64,000 bases of DNA from Semisulcospira habei (GCA_036245525.1 BTPG01000007.1:122752875-122816874); one strand, 5' to 3'; shown: positions 33,551 through 44,865, numbered from the stretch's first letter. Numbers and translations: made by a program. The notes: generated from the sequence alone by a model not told the origin.

Positions 33551-33768
33551 TTAACCCCTTGGTATCAGCCATGATTTTGGTCGAGGCGATTTCTGCAAGG
33601 AATCGGAATCCCCTGGGACAAGTTGCATGAGTAAGCTTAGTCCTGCGCCAGCCACTAAGCAAGGTGCGCCGCTGTAGCGGCGCACCTTGCTTAGTGGCTG
33701 GCACAGGACTAAGCTCACTCATGCAACTGGCCACTGGAACACAATTGCCACAGACACCCAAAGGGTCA
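33551..33768. mobile_element. Family E element with nested family F hairpin
   Basis: Left end TTAACCCCTTGGTATCAGCC plus gtcgaggcgatttctgcaag is a family E half. Right end gacacccaaagggtca matches the E right end. Between them is the F hairpin (33614-33733; gtgcgccgctgtagcggcgcac centre, shown here as gcgccgctgtagcggcgc). Confidence 0.65.
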
Positions 33769-33840
33769 GCCTCAAGACATTTGCATTGGTAAAGGAAGAA
33801 AAGGCACATGTGTGGACAGACAGTGTCAAATCCAATATAC

Positions 33841-33941
33841 CCTCTCCCTCTACAGCCTAGCCTGTCCTCGACGTCACGCTTGAGCAGCCCTTCCAACAGC
33901 CCCTTCATTTCCGGAGACATGGAGTCCGGCAGGTCAATGTT
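33841..33941 (-). CDS. GRK2: GRK2/3-type GPCR kinase, kinase C-lobe exon
   Basis: This 101-nt exon encodes 33 residues beginning [20 protein letters not shown] and continuing [13 protein letters not shown]. It is the aH/aI region of the kinase C-lobe, with the R-x-G (DRLGC) motif of AGC kinases. The acceptor is gacccag. The donor is gtatat, weaker than the gtaagt-type donors elsewhere in the gene, but it is the only one that joins in frame to [11 protein letters not shown] in the next exon. Confidence 0.94.
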
Positions 33942-34643
33942 CTGGGTCAGTAAAACACAAACAATTCAGACACATCATAATGACGTTCGCGGTGCCCTTG
34001 TCGCGCAAAACACAACAATGCTGCACACAACCTGAGTGAGCTTCAGTGAAGCAGGCAAATAAATGAATGTTGCATTGTAAGAAAATAAAACACGTTCGGG
34101 TTGTTTTTGTCTATCCCATCACTGTGTGAATGGAAGTTACGTTAAAAAGCCCTGAAGACTCAGAAACTAGAAAACTTTGCAAGGACAGAAAGTAGTTCAT
34201 CTTTGACTTGCACTCATAACTCTATCAACAATTTGTGTGCTGGTCTGCGATTTTGGACCTTATGGCCTTGGTCCCAAATTACAGACCTGCACACATTTCA
34301 TTCACTCTTTTCCTATATTTTGATTTTCAACCAAGATTTCCACAATACTTTATTACTACTTGTAATTTTTTTTTTTAAAATATGGTACTGTAGTCCTGTA
34401 AGTTCACATCAGTTGAACGTGAAAAGTCATATATCAATCTCATCCCTAAGAAGTCTTCGAAGAGTTCATAATGTGATCTAACCCCCTCCCCCCCCCCCCC
34501 TCCCCCCCCCCCCAACAAAAAAAAAAAATGAAGAGATTAAATCGCAGCATACAAGATAATAGCCAACATCATGACAAGATCACACAGTCAGTCGGATTTT
34601 TAAGAGGACCATTGGGATGGAGCATGCCAGCTTAGAGCCTTAC
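33942..34643 (-). other. GRK2 intron, 0.7 kb
   Basis: This is the shortest intron in the window. It holds one family G hairpin and impure poly-C/poly-A tracts at 34480-34530. Confidence 0.85.
34232..34296. repeat. Family G hairpin
   Basis: gtgctggtctgcgattttgg / ccaaattacagacctgcac around accttatggccttggt. Confidence 0.6.
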
Positions 34644-34710
34644 CATGGTCATTGTCATACGATCGATTTCATGTTTGTCCTTAGTCTTGTGCTGTCGGAA
34701 AGGACTGTGA
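34644..34710 (-). CDS. GRK2: GRK2/3-type GPCR kinase, short C-lobe exon
   Basis: This 67-nt exon was found by continuity because it is too short to stand out as an open frame. It reads [20 protein letters not shown] after completing the Gly codon, close to the GRK2 C-lobe segment that follows KLLRG. The acceptor is gttgcag and the donor gtaagg. It ends in phase 0 after Met. Length and reading frame fit both neighbours exactly (1 + 22 x 3 nt). Confidence 0.95.
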
Positions 34711-35148
34711 CTGCAACATATAAAGACAACACAGGTTATGACATGAAAACGGCTACGCTGGAAAATATCCGTTTTTGCTCAGATATATAATTTTATGTCA
34801 AATTAAATCCATCCCAAAGATCATAATTTTCTATCTTGACCTTCAATGTGACAAAAAAAAGCTGTCAAGCAAAAAGTGACAAGCAAGGTTTTATGATTTA
34901 TACCAAGTTTGACCGTAGAGCTCTCCTTACACAAATGAACTTCGTGACAAGTCATTTAAGTGATTTCACACGCATCTGCACACTCACATTGACTCAGCCT
35001 TGACCTTTAACAGGGGTCAAATGTGAACATAATACTAAGTACACAGGCAGTCTGATCACAGCGTGCCTAGACCAACCTTAGATTTTAAATACAGTAGATT
35101 TTAATGCAGTGTCTGTCGAATTATGGCTTTTTTTTTTTTTTTAACATA

Positions 35149-35395
35149 ATTAACCCTTTGCATGGATGACAGTGTGAAAACGTGAAATGACTGAAAATGG
35201 TCCATCGACCAACTATGCCACATGATCCAGGGCCACCAAGAGGCATGAATTCTCCTGAGCCCCTGCGGATGCAGGGGCTCATGAGAATTCATGCCTTTTG
35301 TAGATGGAACAGGCTGGCTGAAGGGCTGTTCTGTCTGAACCAAACAGCTAAAACTCCGCTTTCTGGGATTTTGAAAAAGCTGAATCAGCCTCCAG
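35149..35395. mobile_element. Family D MITE, long variant
   Basis: TTAACCCTTTGCATGGATG at the left. The D hairpin is 35237-35302 (gaattctcctgagcccctg / caggggctcatgagaattc). The right segment tggaacaggctggctgaagg is shared with 56430-56665. Confidence 0.7.
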
Positions 35396-35559
35396 TTGCC
35401 CATTTAGCCCTGACACACTACAGCATGAGATGGGGCGTCCATGATAATTCAAGCACTGCCCTTGAATTATCATGGTCGATCCATCTCCTGCAGGATGCAT
35501 AGTCGTTAGATGACGCCTCCAAAATTTGGGAAATACCTGTGCCGGGATGATCGAGTTAA
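35396..35559. mobile_element. Family A hairpin MITE, core deleted
   Basis: Right end gatgatcgagttaa. The arms ccatgataattcaagcactg / cccttgaattatcatgg remain, but the agcttggcgcc core is gone. The left TTAA is replaced by TTGC. Confidence 0.7.
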
Positions 35560-35734
35560 TAGCCCTTATCGTCTCCCAGCTAAAATAAATTATGCTCACT
35601 ACAGACAACAGAAGATGGACGACGATGGTTCAGTGTGCGCATACACTCACTTTGCTTTTTGCACTTGTCTTGAGCCAGTAACATAAATGAAAACATGCAC
35701 ACGCGCAAGCAAACAGATCCATACACATGTGGAT

Positions 35735-35935
35735 AAGTGCACGCACGCACACACACCCAAACGCATCACATAAACACACACACATCCCCATGCCAACATG
35801 TGCATACACACACCGACAAGCACACATTTACACACAAGTCCAAACATCCAAGCGCCACAAACACACATCCAAACGTGTCACACATACAAACACACAGATG
35901 TCCCCCCCCCCACCCCACCCCCCCACACACACATA
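35735..35935. repeat. CA-rich degenerate repeat
   Basis: Imperfect cacaca/cacgca runs ending in a C-rich patch (ccccccccccaccccacccc). Confidence 0.8.
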
Positions 35936-36786
35936 GTCATTTTTTCTTAACCAAAACAAAAAGTAGTAAATTACCGCTTATCAGAAATAGCACTGATATA
36001 TACTGAATTCCATTAAAAACATGAAAAGTTTCTGTAAGTGTACCCACAAACACAGAGCCACCCTGCAGAAGAACAAGAAATTTGTATTTGTTGTTTACTT
36101 CATGTTCAGCCTACTGTCTGAGCTACCTTCACACAAAAATTGGACGAGTTATCGCCCATGGCTACCTTGGAGGACACAGGGTTTCATTAGTGGTGAAAAT
36201 AAGCAAAACTGGACACACTCTGTGAAGCAAGTTTCCTGTGATATTTTTTAACACACAACTTGTGTGGATTGCTTATGTTTAACTGCCTCAAGCGAAATTT
36301 GACTCGAAAAATTCAATAGAGAACCAAAACTCCCGGTGCACATCTTTTCTAAATAAATCTCATTTGATTTAATGTGAATTACTTTCCAACCATTTTTTAT
36401 GCTCCAGTGACTGACACAGCGATAAAGAACACACCCATATCCATTTGATCAGGTAAATATGGCCGCAAACCTAAAAATAAAGAACTTTTGATTTTCATGC
36501 TTGTAGTTCATGTTGATTATTTAGGTGCCTTTGACAAACAAAAAGTAGGTCAAGACCGAACAGGCCGGATTTTCATGCACACAGACCCTAGTGTCACTGC
36601 ACATTGGTTGGCTTTCAGCTGCGTCTTGCAGATGCTCCCCATTTCACTTTCAATTTCCCGTGATGGTAGTGTCACTGATGACGCCATAAGTCATCCATGT
36701 GCGATTTTCAAGACTAAACATTCTATTTGCACACGACATAACACACTCTTCATAACATTTTCTAACCAATGACGTCAAAATAACAC

Positions 36787-36811
36787 GGGGGGGGGGGGGG
36801 GGGGGGGGGGG
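36787..36811. repeat. Poly-G tract
   Basis: A run of about 25 G followed by tgggggg. Similar tracts occur at 52470-52490 (G) and, as C, at 38086-38106, 44563-44592 and 63069-63089. Confidence 0.9.
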
Positions 36812-37022
36812 TGGGGGGGATTAAAGCATATTTAGGAAGAAAAGCGCTATGGTGAGAAAACACACACACACACACACAAGTAGCATGAATTGTTTGTCTT
36901 CATCAGTTCATGACGTGATTTGTGCAGGCACAAACACCCTCCAATCTGGCAGCCACATGTGCATTACACTGTAAACCCTTGAAATTGACGGTCGATGTAT
37001 TGCTCCTACTGTTTATTGCCCC

Positions 37023-37228
37023 TTAACCCATTTAGCACTGAAGCACTACAACAGGACCTGGATCGACCATGATGATTCAAGGGTAGTGCCAGAGTAGCGT
37101 GGCGCCTATGGCGCCAAGCCACTCTGGCACTACCCTTGAATTATTATGGTAGACCCAGCTCCTCTACATAGTCATTAGGCGACACCTCCAATATATGGGA
37201 AATGATGCCTTGGGGTTACATGGGTTAA
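37023..37228. mobile_element. Family A hairpin MITE
   Basis: TTAACCCATTTAGCACTGAA to ttggggttacatgggttaa. Core agagtagcgtggcgcc tat ggcgccaagccactct. Confidence 0.85.
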
Positions 37229-37235
37229 AACCCAC

Positions 37236-37315
37236 CATAAACCGTGTATAGGCGATTATAGCGTTTCCGTGGAAAACGCTATGATTGCCTGTACACGGAA
37301 AACAGCCGGTCATAA
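37236..37315. repeat. Hairpin
   Basis: accgtgtataggcgattata and ctatgattgcctgtacacgg pair around gcgtttccgtggaaaacg. Confidence 0.65.
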
Positions 37316-37831
37316 TTATAATTATGATCATCTCGACATGGTATACAGCATAGCATACAGCATGCTTTAAGTTGCATAGCTGCTGCAAACAACCACTTTT
37401 GCAGAAATTAATAATGACTGTAGGGATGGAGAGGGGTTAGGAAGCGGGGAAAGAAAAATGTGTTAGACTTTGCAGTGGGCAGGGATTTGTATTTGAGGAA
37501 GCGTATTCCCAAACTTCGGGGGAAAATAAAAACATATAACAAAACTGAACATAAAATATGATGTAAAACTGAATACATGTGGAGAGAAAAAAAAAGTGTG
37601 CATTAATTACCATTATGATGAAACCCAAATACATGTACGCATAATACGATGCTTTACCAAAAACACTCACTATGCTATAAAACTAAATACATTGTGTACC
37701 TAAAACCACACAATGTCTAATGGTAGGGTTTACGAAAACAAATGTCATGTCAGTAAAATAAAACAGCAGTCGGTCAGTTATTTTGGCTCAACGGGCAGCA
37801 GGCAACAAATGCCATCAATCAGATCTATATT

Positions 37832-37941
37832 CCCAGTGAGCAAAAGACCCTCGGGGCGACGTCAGCTGCAGTGGCCCCGCGCACAGTCGTGCGCGGGACC
37901 ACTGCGGCCGACGATGGCCCGTGGACCTTTTGCTCACCGGG
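37832..37941. repeat. GC-rich hairpin
   Basis: Outer arms cccagtgagcaaaagaccct / ggaccttttgctcaccggg. Inner arms ctgcagtggccccgcgcac / gtgcgcgggaccactgcgg. About 110 bp, similar in layout to 60199-60306. Confidence 0.65.
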
Positions 37942-38111
37942 TCCTCTTCCTCGGCGCTCATGCTGACTGTGCTATCTAGATCTTCGTCCGGCGGCTGTCC
38001 AATATTCTAACGCAGGAACACCGGCGTTCCCTTCTCTCCCACAGAAAAACCAGTGCGTGCAAGATTCCTCTGAGCACATCGCACCCCCCCCCCCCCCCCC
38101 CCCCCCACCAA

Positions 38112-38146
38112 AAAAAAAAAATAAATAAATAAATAAATAAATAAAA
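38112..38146. repeat. (AATA)n microsatellite
   Basis: Seven or so aaat units following poly-C/poly-A. Confidence 0.85.
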
Positions 38147-38472
38147 ACGCCTACACACTAATTCGTCCGCGATAGCTAAAATATAAGCCCAGTGCAAAGT
38201 TAATCAGGCACTGCCCCAGAGTTTTCAGACTGGATTCATCTCACAGTTGGTGTCAGAAATGCATGAGGTCATAATCGATTTATTGCAAACGGGCAGCTGC
38301 ACAAATGTCAGGCCTGCTGTAACCAATCCGCGGCTTAGACAGTGTAAACAGCACACAACCCTGAACTAAGCCCTTTCACTGCCAACAGATATAAATAATG
38401 TCTTTGAAACAACGGCAATTTCAACGCCAAGTGACCACGTCCACCCAAGGTGGGATAGATATAAATGAACCC

Positions 38473-38539
38473 AGCAAGAGGCAAAGAACTTCATGAGCCA
38501 CTGCGGATGCTGGGCCTCATGAAGTTCTGTGCCTCTTGC
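38473..38539. mobile_element. Family D hairpin
   Basis: gcaagaggcaaagaacttca / tgaagttctgtgcctcttgc. The arms have co-varied away from the usual sequence but still pair. The left flank at about 38368 has ccctttcactgcc. Confidence 0.75.
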
Positions 38540-38830
38540 TACGGCCAGGAGATAATATAAACATGACATGTATATGTATACTGCTGAAGAAACTATGCAC
38601 ATACGCACACAGTATCCCAATTTTTAACGAGAATGGCAAAAGAGAGAGAACTTCAAAGACTGTCGGTCAGGCAGGGGAAACTCTCTAACTCTATGAATGA
38701 CTAATAATACATATAGTGCCAGCATTGTTTTCCCCTGTAATCACATTGTATGAACAGGATTAGAGATTGTTACCTCTACCCAAACATCCACGTCAATAGG
38801 CTTAAAATGGTTCTCTACGACAGATGTTAA

Positions 38831-39053
38831 TTAACCCTTATCATTCAGAATACACCAGTGTGTGAAATAAGTTTGACTAAAATAGTTCAAGGGTAGTGCC
38901 AGAATAGCTTGGCACCTGTAGGCGCCAAGCTATTCTGGCACCACCCTTGAACTAAAGCCATTGGTCTATATCCTTATCTGTAAGTACTATAATGTAGCTT
39001 GCATATGGCAGTGTACAAATTTAAACGTTTAGTCTCAGTATGATATGGGTTAA
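38831..39053. mobile_element. Family C hairpin MITE, complete
   Basis: TTAACCCTTATCATTCAGAA to agtatgatatgggttaa, 223 bp. Core agcttggcacctgtaggcgc caagct. Confidence 0.88.
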
Positions 39054-39368
39054 ATAAGATAGAAGTACCTGCTTTCTTAAAAGGAAAAATGGTCTTTTTT
39101 TTTTTAGAAAGACAGGTGCGCTCAAGAGAAGGGCAAAATTTGTCACCTGACAGTCTTTAATGACAGGTGATTTTCAAGATTCAAGAAAACTTTATTACGG
39201 ATGGTCGCTCAAAACAGGTTCGGCTGTACGTTACTGCACAATAGTGCAATGTGCAAGGATTGCTGTTTTAGGGTAAAAGTGTCTTTTTTATCAAGATAAA
39301 GTCCTGCTGACACAATGAAAACATAACACGTTTTGCCGTGCTACAACAAGCTAACATGTGACCACACT

Positions 39369-40695
39369 TCTTTTTCTTCTTCTCGAACGCCGTCACACTT
39401 GGAGTTTGGCTCTCAAAATGAAATCTGTGGTCTTCTGTAGCCCGTACAGTTTCTCTTGTAGGGTGGCGGGCTTCGGCCATATCTCCTCCCTCAGCAACTG
39501 GTGGTTCCCACATTCCTGGTGGATGTGCTCTGGGGTCTGCTCTGCTTCTCCACAAGGGCACAGGGGAGATAGCACGAGGTGGAAGCGTCTGTGCAGGTGG
39601 AAATTGAGTCGGTTGTGCCCGGTCCTCAGACGGAAGATGGTCACCTGCTCTTGTCTGGACAGCTGATGGTAACTGTCTAGGGACCGTTGTGGTGGTCTGT
39701 ACACAGACTTAATGATGGTCTTCATCTCTGTGAAGCTGACTCCATTTTTGTCTTGTTCTTTCTCTGCGCCCACTTTTGCCATTCTGTCAGCTTCTTCATT
39801 GCCGTAGATGCCACAGTGTGAAGGGATCCACTGCAACACCAGCCTGGTGCACTTGATGTTTTGCAGTGCCTCTTGTAGACGTGGCAGTTTGCTTGCTGTT
39901 GCTGCCTCAAGAACAGACATGGCATCAGTCAGGAAGACAATCTGGGCATCAGGGTCTGCAGTGCCACTAAGGGTGTTTGCAGCATGGACCAGGGCTTCCA
40001 CCTCAGCTCTGTAATTTGTGCAGTGAAGGCCTGTTGGTATTGCCTCTGCCTGCCATTTTCCGTTTTGGTGTTGAATGTACACCCCAGCCCCTCCATTCTG
40101 AACTGCATCTGTGGCTGATCCATCGGTGTATGCCCGTATCCATGCCTCCTGGGGATACTTTTCTTCGAGCATGGCCAGTGTCAGGGCTTTCTTGCTCACA
40201 GTGCTGTGCTCATCTTTGGTGGTGATGTAGGGTACCGTGGAAGAGATGGTGATGTTTTCTGGCTTACTTTCCCAGGGTAGAAGGTCACTAGTAGGATTCA
40301 GAGCCTCTACCTGCGCAGGGAGCTTTGCCTGGTGTTTTCTCTGCAGAGCTCTCGTCTCCTTCACAAAGCTTGATCTTTTCTGTCTCCCTGAGGTTGGCTG
40401 TTTCATACTGGCATTCATAGGATGGTCTTTGGAAGACTTAACCTTTGCAATCTCTTCTCATGCGCAGGGGTGGGATGCCTGTTGTCTCTTCCATCTTTTC
40501 AATTGGTGTGGATCTCATTGCGCCGGTGATGATATGCAGTGCCTGGTTCTGAACTCTGTCAATGGTCTGCTGGTGTGACTGGGCTGCCGTCAACCACGCA
40601 TTGGATCCATACTCAAAGTGTGGTCTCACTGTGCCTTGATATACATTTTTGAGGATCTCTTCATTGGCTCCCCATTGTGTTCCAACAAACTAAAA
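39369..40695 (-). mobile_element. I-type LINE with RNase H, 5'-truncated, 13-bp target duplication
   Basis: Flanked by atgtgaccacact at 39356-39368 and 40696-40708. On the minus strand it runs from the RT thumb region through RNase H to a 3' end ggcgttcgagaagaagaaaa that follows the stop codon by about 25 nt. It is 1.33 kb long, in the same orientation as GRK2. Its relatives are the relic at 9640-11150 and I/Nimb-type elements of other invertebrates. Confidence 0.85.
39393..40690 (-). pseudogene. LINE ORF2 C-terminal half: RT thumb, RNase H, cysteine motif
   Basis: The RT tail TQWGANEEILKNVYQGTVRP, HFEYGSNAWLTAAQSHQQT (40438-40681) is followed, after a frame shift near 40430, by a 341-codon frame. 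The RNase H active-site acidic residues are all visible: IRAYTDGSATD (Asp), CTNYRAEVEAL (Glu), VFLTDAMSVL (Asp) and WIPSHCGIYGNEEADRMAK (His, Asp). Then RQEQVTIFRLRTGHNRLNFH and a CPCG...EHIHQEC cluster end the protein. The RT catalytic core is absent, so it cannot act alone. Confidence 0.85.
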
Positions 40696-41060
40696 TGTGA
40701 CCACACTAAACCCAAATGTTACAACAATGAACTAAAAGAAAAGTTACACATAATCTCACAATGAACAAAAAATAATGCAAAACTGAACATGATATAAAAA
40801 CACGGACACTGTGAATCCAGTAACCCCCCCACACCCCACTTTTTATTTTAAATCAGAATCTCGAGAAGGGGGGGGGGGGGTGAGATCATGGAAGGGGGTG
40901 GGGAGGGGAATAAGTACTAGTTTCTGGTACTATCGTGGTAACGAAAATGGACGGAAATATAAAATAACTGTGGTCTTGTTTCCAATATTTGGGGAAAATA
41001 CTGCCAACTTGAAACAGACCACAATATGTAAGCTGAGAAAAGTTTCTTTTTTCAAACACT

Positions 41061-41147
41061 TATTCGCTGTCAGAAGCACTTTTTTTGTGAGGGTGATTCC
41101 TGCAGGAATCACCTCAACAAAAGTGCTACAGACAGTAAAAGGGTTAA
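41061..41147. mobile_element. Family E hairpin MITE
   Basis: Core gtgattcctgcaggaatcac, right end agtaaaagggttaa. The left terminus has drifted (acttattcgctgtc). Confidence 0.7.
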
Positions 41148-41183
41148 GATTGTATAGGGGTAGCACACTGGCTAGATAGACTT

Positions 41184-41357
41184 TTAACCCAATCAGCCCT
41201 GTCATACTACAGCAGGAGATGGGTCGACCATGATAATATTAGCTTGGCGCCAACAGGTGCCAACAGCCATGCTAATCTGGTACTACCCTTGAATTATCAT
41301 GGTCGATTCATCTCCAACCAAATTTGGGAAATACGTGCGTCGGGCTGAATGAGTTAA
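41184..41357. mobile_element. Family A hairpin MITE
   Basis: TTAACCCAATCAGCCCTGTC to cgggctgaatgagttaa. The left inner arm has lost aagggtagtgccag. Confidence 0.8.
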
Positions 41358-41599
41358 AAATATAAGATGTAGATGTGTCTGCCAGAAACCACGGAACCCA
41401 TGCCTGCTCATAAGGGAGGCAACCTGCAACTGCCTGCAAGGTTGTGACAAGGGAAGTCAACTGTCACCTCATCTCAATTTGTCCACACCTGGCTTATCCA
41501 TCACTAAACCCGTTTGATGTCTTTGTCGACTAAGCTAGTTCTGTCTTGACACCTCTGTAGGAGACTGACGGACAATGGCTGCTAAGTTTGGCACCTTCT

Positions 41600-41705
41600 T
41601 TAAAACAGTTCATGGGTAGTGCCAGATCAGCTTGGCGCCTGCAGGTGCCAAGCTAATCTGGCAGTCGCACTACCCATGAATGGATGTGGTTGATCCGTCT
41701 CCTGC
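41600..41705. mobile_element. Family A core hairpin, ends decayed
   Basis: gttcatgggtagtgccagat / atctggc...actacccatgaa arms with core agcttggcgcctgcaggtgc. The tail tgatccgtctcctgcaac is the A right flank. Confidence 0.65.
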
Positions 41706-41997
41706 AACTCATAAATAGCTGTAACAGCACCCAGCAGATGTACCACAGCTGCTTTAAGTCATATTTAGGGCTGAAAAAAGACAGACAGGCAGCTTGTTGA
41801 TCAATTCAAAGATATCAGCTGATTGCTGCTTAAATGACAGCATTTCCTTACTGAAAGATGGTATTAATATAAAACATAATAATAAATTATATGCAATTAT
41901 TGAATGATAATATTAATGAGAAAAAAGAAGAAACAATGATACCATTGTTTCTATGTATTGGGCCATCCGGCATCTGTCCGGCATCCATCAGATAGAT

Positions 41998-42451
41998 TGG
42001 ATTGTACATTGCTTAACGTCCCGACAGCAACAAGGCTTTCTCAGGTTAGGTATTTGGGTTTAACGCCGAGCAGGCGACTAAGGCCATCTCACGGCGGGAT
42101 GGGTAAAAATCTGGTCAGCCAGGACGTGCCTGCACTGCTTGTGAAAAAAATAAACAAAATATTGAATGTATGTCGCCAGCCGGTCCAATACGTTAAATAA
42201 ACCTACGATATGGGGCCTAAATAAAGCTAAGACCATTTAGCAACACACATCCAATATCAAGAGCTACAGGCAGCGCAGACAGTAGGGAGAGTTTAAAATA
42301 GGAAAATACAGGTGAATGGACCAAGGGTAGACAGAAACACATGCCCCAGAATAGAGAGGAAAACCCACCCTGTGGGGCTGACCAGGGTGACCCTGGGAAC
42401 TAAAAAATACCTAACCCCACCCAAGTCCCCCAGGGCAGACCCGGGTGGGGG
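41998..42451 (-). mobile_element. SINE copy 4, with 15-bp target duplication
   Basis: Flanked by atccatcagatagat at 41983-41997 and 42452-42466. It sits inside a palindrome whose arms are ctatgtattgggccatc (41951) and gatggcccaatacatag (42471). It is itself interrupted at 42046-42120 by another retroposon piece. Confidence 0.85.
42046..42120 (-). mobile_element. Short retroposon tail nested in SINE 4
   Basis: ttaggtatttgggtttaacg, aggcgactaaggccatctca; inserted after tttctcagg of the SINE with agg repeated on the far side. Longer than the 45842 copy because it also carries gatgggtaaaaatctggtca. Confidence 0.6.
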
Positions 42452-42605
42452 ATCCATCAGATAGATGATGGATGGCCCAATACATAGACTCACTTATGCT
42501 ATCGCATGAGCCAATAATGAAAAAAGGTTATTAGTAACAGAATCTTTTAAAAAGATAAAATTAGTAAATGATATGACCAAAAATAAAAATATAAATAATG
42601 AACAT

Positions 42606-43870
42606 GAAAGGCAAGCCTTTTGGCTCACAAGTATGACCGATTTACATATGTGTGACCTTAGTGACAATAAGGGCTGGCTTCTACAACAACAAAATCCATG
42701 TTTTCTCAAAATTTAAGCATTTTTCACACATCTATCAACCCCCGTGACCCTTGACCTTTGTGGAAACATGTTAGTGTTTCCGATGATTCCAAAACTGTCG
42801 CATTTCCTTTGCTCGCCAGTATTATATCAAACTGTCAGCATCCGCTATAAACTGCTGTTCCCATCTGAGACCTGCACAGGTTTTTATTTTTTCCTTTTGC
42901 TTTTGCTTTTTCTGATGACATGTCACAATGTCGACATGAAAGGCCAGGCATTTCCTGGTAACCCTTTCATGTTGCTTTGATTTTACGAGGAAACTGTCAG
43001 TGTTTCAGGGAGGTTTTGCTTCATGTTTGTCGATCAAACCCTATGCTGCTGCGAAAAAAATGAACACATTCCAATGGGGCAAGAGACATGATGACCTATG
43101 CCTCTTGCCGAAACCCCTACGTAACCATGTTCATTGAGAGGCCGCATTGTCGATGGGTTAACAGAGACATAATCTGCACCCGATGGCATTGAAGGTGGAA
43201 TCACCAGGCAGGTAAATAGGTAGTAATAAGAAAGGCAAAGCCATTATGGCTCACGTGTATGACCGATTTACTTAATTATGTGGGACCTTTGTGACAAGGG
43301 CTGGCTTCTGCAGCAGCAAAATCCATGTTTTCTGAAAATGTAAGTATTTTCACACATCTGTCAACCTCCTGTAACAATTGACCTTTGTGGTGAGTTGACT
43401 AAATTAGTATGCATAGGAAGGTCTTATCATCAGCCATCTTTTTTGCAAATATTGGCAAAAATGTTGACAATACCTACAATTTTATCAAAAATTGGCATTT
43501 TACACACATTTGCCAGCCTCTCCCTTGACCTTTCTGAGGGGTCATCCAAATTAGTATGCATAGATAGATCTTACCATCAGGTATCTTTGTACCAAATCTG
43601 GGTTTGAAGTTGTGAATAGTATTGAGAAAAGACATCCTTTGTCAAAATATGGCTATATTTTACCAATTTCCTGAGCTATTGTGACCTCTGACCTTTCTGA
43701 GGGATCAACCAAATTAGTGTGCATAGAAAGGTCTTCCCATCAGGTATCTCTGTAGCAAGTTTGGGTTTAAAGTTGTGAATAGTATTTGAGAAAAAAAATC
43801 TTTTGTCAAAATATGGCTATTTCGGACCTATTTCCTGAGCCCTTGCGACCCTTGACCTCTCTGAGGAGTC
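42606..43870. repeat. 150-170 bp tandem-repeat element, second locus
   Basis: Two starts, aaaggcaagccttttggctc (42606) and aaaggcaaagccattatggc (43230). After the second come several units containing tgacctttctgaggggtcat, catagaaaggtcttcccatc and gggtttgaagttgtgaatag. A hairpin fragment (tgttagtgtttccgatga) interrupts the first. Confidence 0.65.
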
Positions 43871-43886
43871 ACTCAAATTCACCTGA

Positions 43887-44032
43887 GGTGCCAAGCTGTT
43901 CTGGCACCACCCTTGAACTGAAATCAAATGGTTGATCTATCTCCTAATCTGTAATGTAGCCTTCAAAGGAAAATAAGCAAATTTAAAAAAAAAAAAAAAA
44001 AAAAAAATCTTCCTCAGGATGTAATGGGTTAA
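43887..44032. mobile_element. Family B MITE, right half
   Basis: aggtgccaagctgttctggc to cctcaggatgtaatgggttaa. The left arm is replaced by tandem-repeat sequence. A poly-A run of about 24 lies inside. Confidence 0.7.
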
Positions 44033-44071
44033 TGGGTGAGAGGGGTAACAGAACACACACTATTAATAAAC

Positions 44072-44135
44072 GTGGTATGTGATTCTGGACCTTGCAGCTA
44101 TAAGATGCAAGGTTCAAAATCACAGATTAGTACAC
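44072..44135. repeat. Family G hairpin
   Basis: tatgtgattctggaccttgc / gcaaggttcaaaatcacaga around agctataagat. Confidence 0.6.
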
Positions 44136-44757
44136 AAATGTATGCCAAAGACGTAGTCTGAGGGTGAGGATTTTTCGGTTTTGAAACGCACTTCACGCCA
44201 CAGATCAAGGTTGAGGTTCAACAACATTTAACAAGTGAAATAGTTGTACACTGCATGTATATGCATTGAAATGGAGGTTGGGGGACTACGTTATGAACAG
44301 AAAACAAAGTGTGCCAATGAAAAAAGAAGAAAGGCAACTTGCACTCAAATGAAAACAAAAAGTGCCAATAAAACGAAAGGTTACAGTGAACAGGAAACAT
44401 ATTGGACGTTTTGGGTTGTACATCTTTCACCACCAACTTGACGGGCACTGAACAGGATCTGACCAAATTCTGATCCTACACGGGTTTGAACTTGTGACCT
44501 TTCTGGCATCAGTTCGCGGCAGTGCAAGTGTCATCGGTGTGCTGAGTAAACCCCCTCGCCACCGCCCCCCCCCCCCCTCCCCCCCCCCCCCAACACCCAA
44601 AAAAAAAAAAAATCCGCCATAGTGCTAGTCTATGATTTTGGATCTTACGGCTTTCATCCTGCACACATTAGTTTCATCGACACGGTATCTTGGCCGTGAA
44701 TGACGCTATCCAACCGCGTCTTTGCCGTGACAACGCTTTGGTGCGAAAGCAACTTAC

Positions 44758-44865
44758 CCTTTGAGGAGTTTGTACAGCATGCAGCCGAAGGAAAACCAGT
44801 CAGCACTGGAGTCGTACGCCTGTCCCTTCATCAGAACCTCAGGGGCCATGTAGCCGTGTGTGCCT
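44758..44865 (-). CDS. GRK2: GRK2/3-type GPCR kinase, activation-segment exon
   Basis: This 108-nt exon supplies the last base of the split Val codon and then 35 residues, [11 protein letters not shown]... to ...CMLYKLLK. It holds the P+1/APE motif (MAPEVL) and the aF-helix Asp-Trp pair ([13 protein letters not shown]) that stabilises the kinase C-lobe. The acceptor is gttgcag and the donor gtaagt. It ends with GG of a Gly codon, completed by the exon at 34644. All residues are typical of the GRK2/3 branch, and no frameshift is seen. The introns on either side are 3.7 kb (upstream) and 10.0 kb (downstream). Confidence 0.96.

Larger units (their letters stand above)
32266..33840 (-). other. 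GRK2 intron with MITEs
   Basis: This 1.6-kb intron contains families E, H and A, an E element with a nested F hairpin, and an unclassified repeat shared with 53912-54290. 32895-33267 shows no feature. Confidence 0.85.
34711..44757 (-). other. GRK2 intron, 10 kb
   Basis: This intron contains an I-type LINE in the gene's orientation, a SINE inserted in a palindrome, tandem repeats and many MITEs. 35940-36780 and 37320-37830 are plain, AT-rich sequence apart from a poly-G tract at 36787-36811. Confidence 0.85.

Noticed and set aside
39358..40578. Plus-strand frames of 60-110 codons
   Set aside because: Antisense shadows of the minus-strand LINE RNase H frame.
42293..42493. Minus-strand frames such as 18071-18289, 42293-42493 and 52735-53028 with similar peptides
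   Set aside because: They all lie in SINE copies; the shared peptide reflects the repeat, not a protein family.
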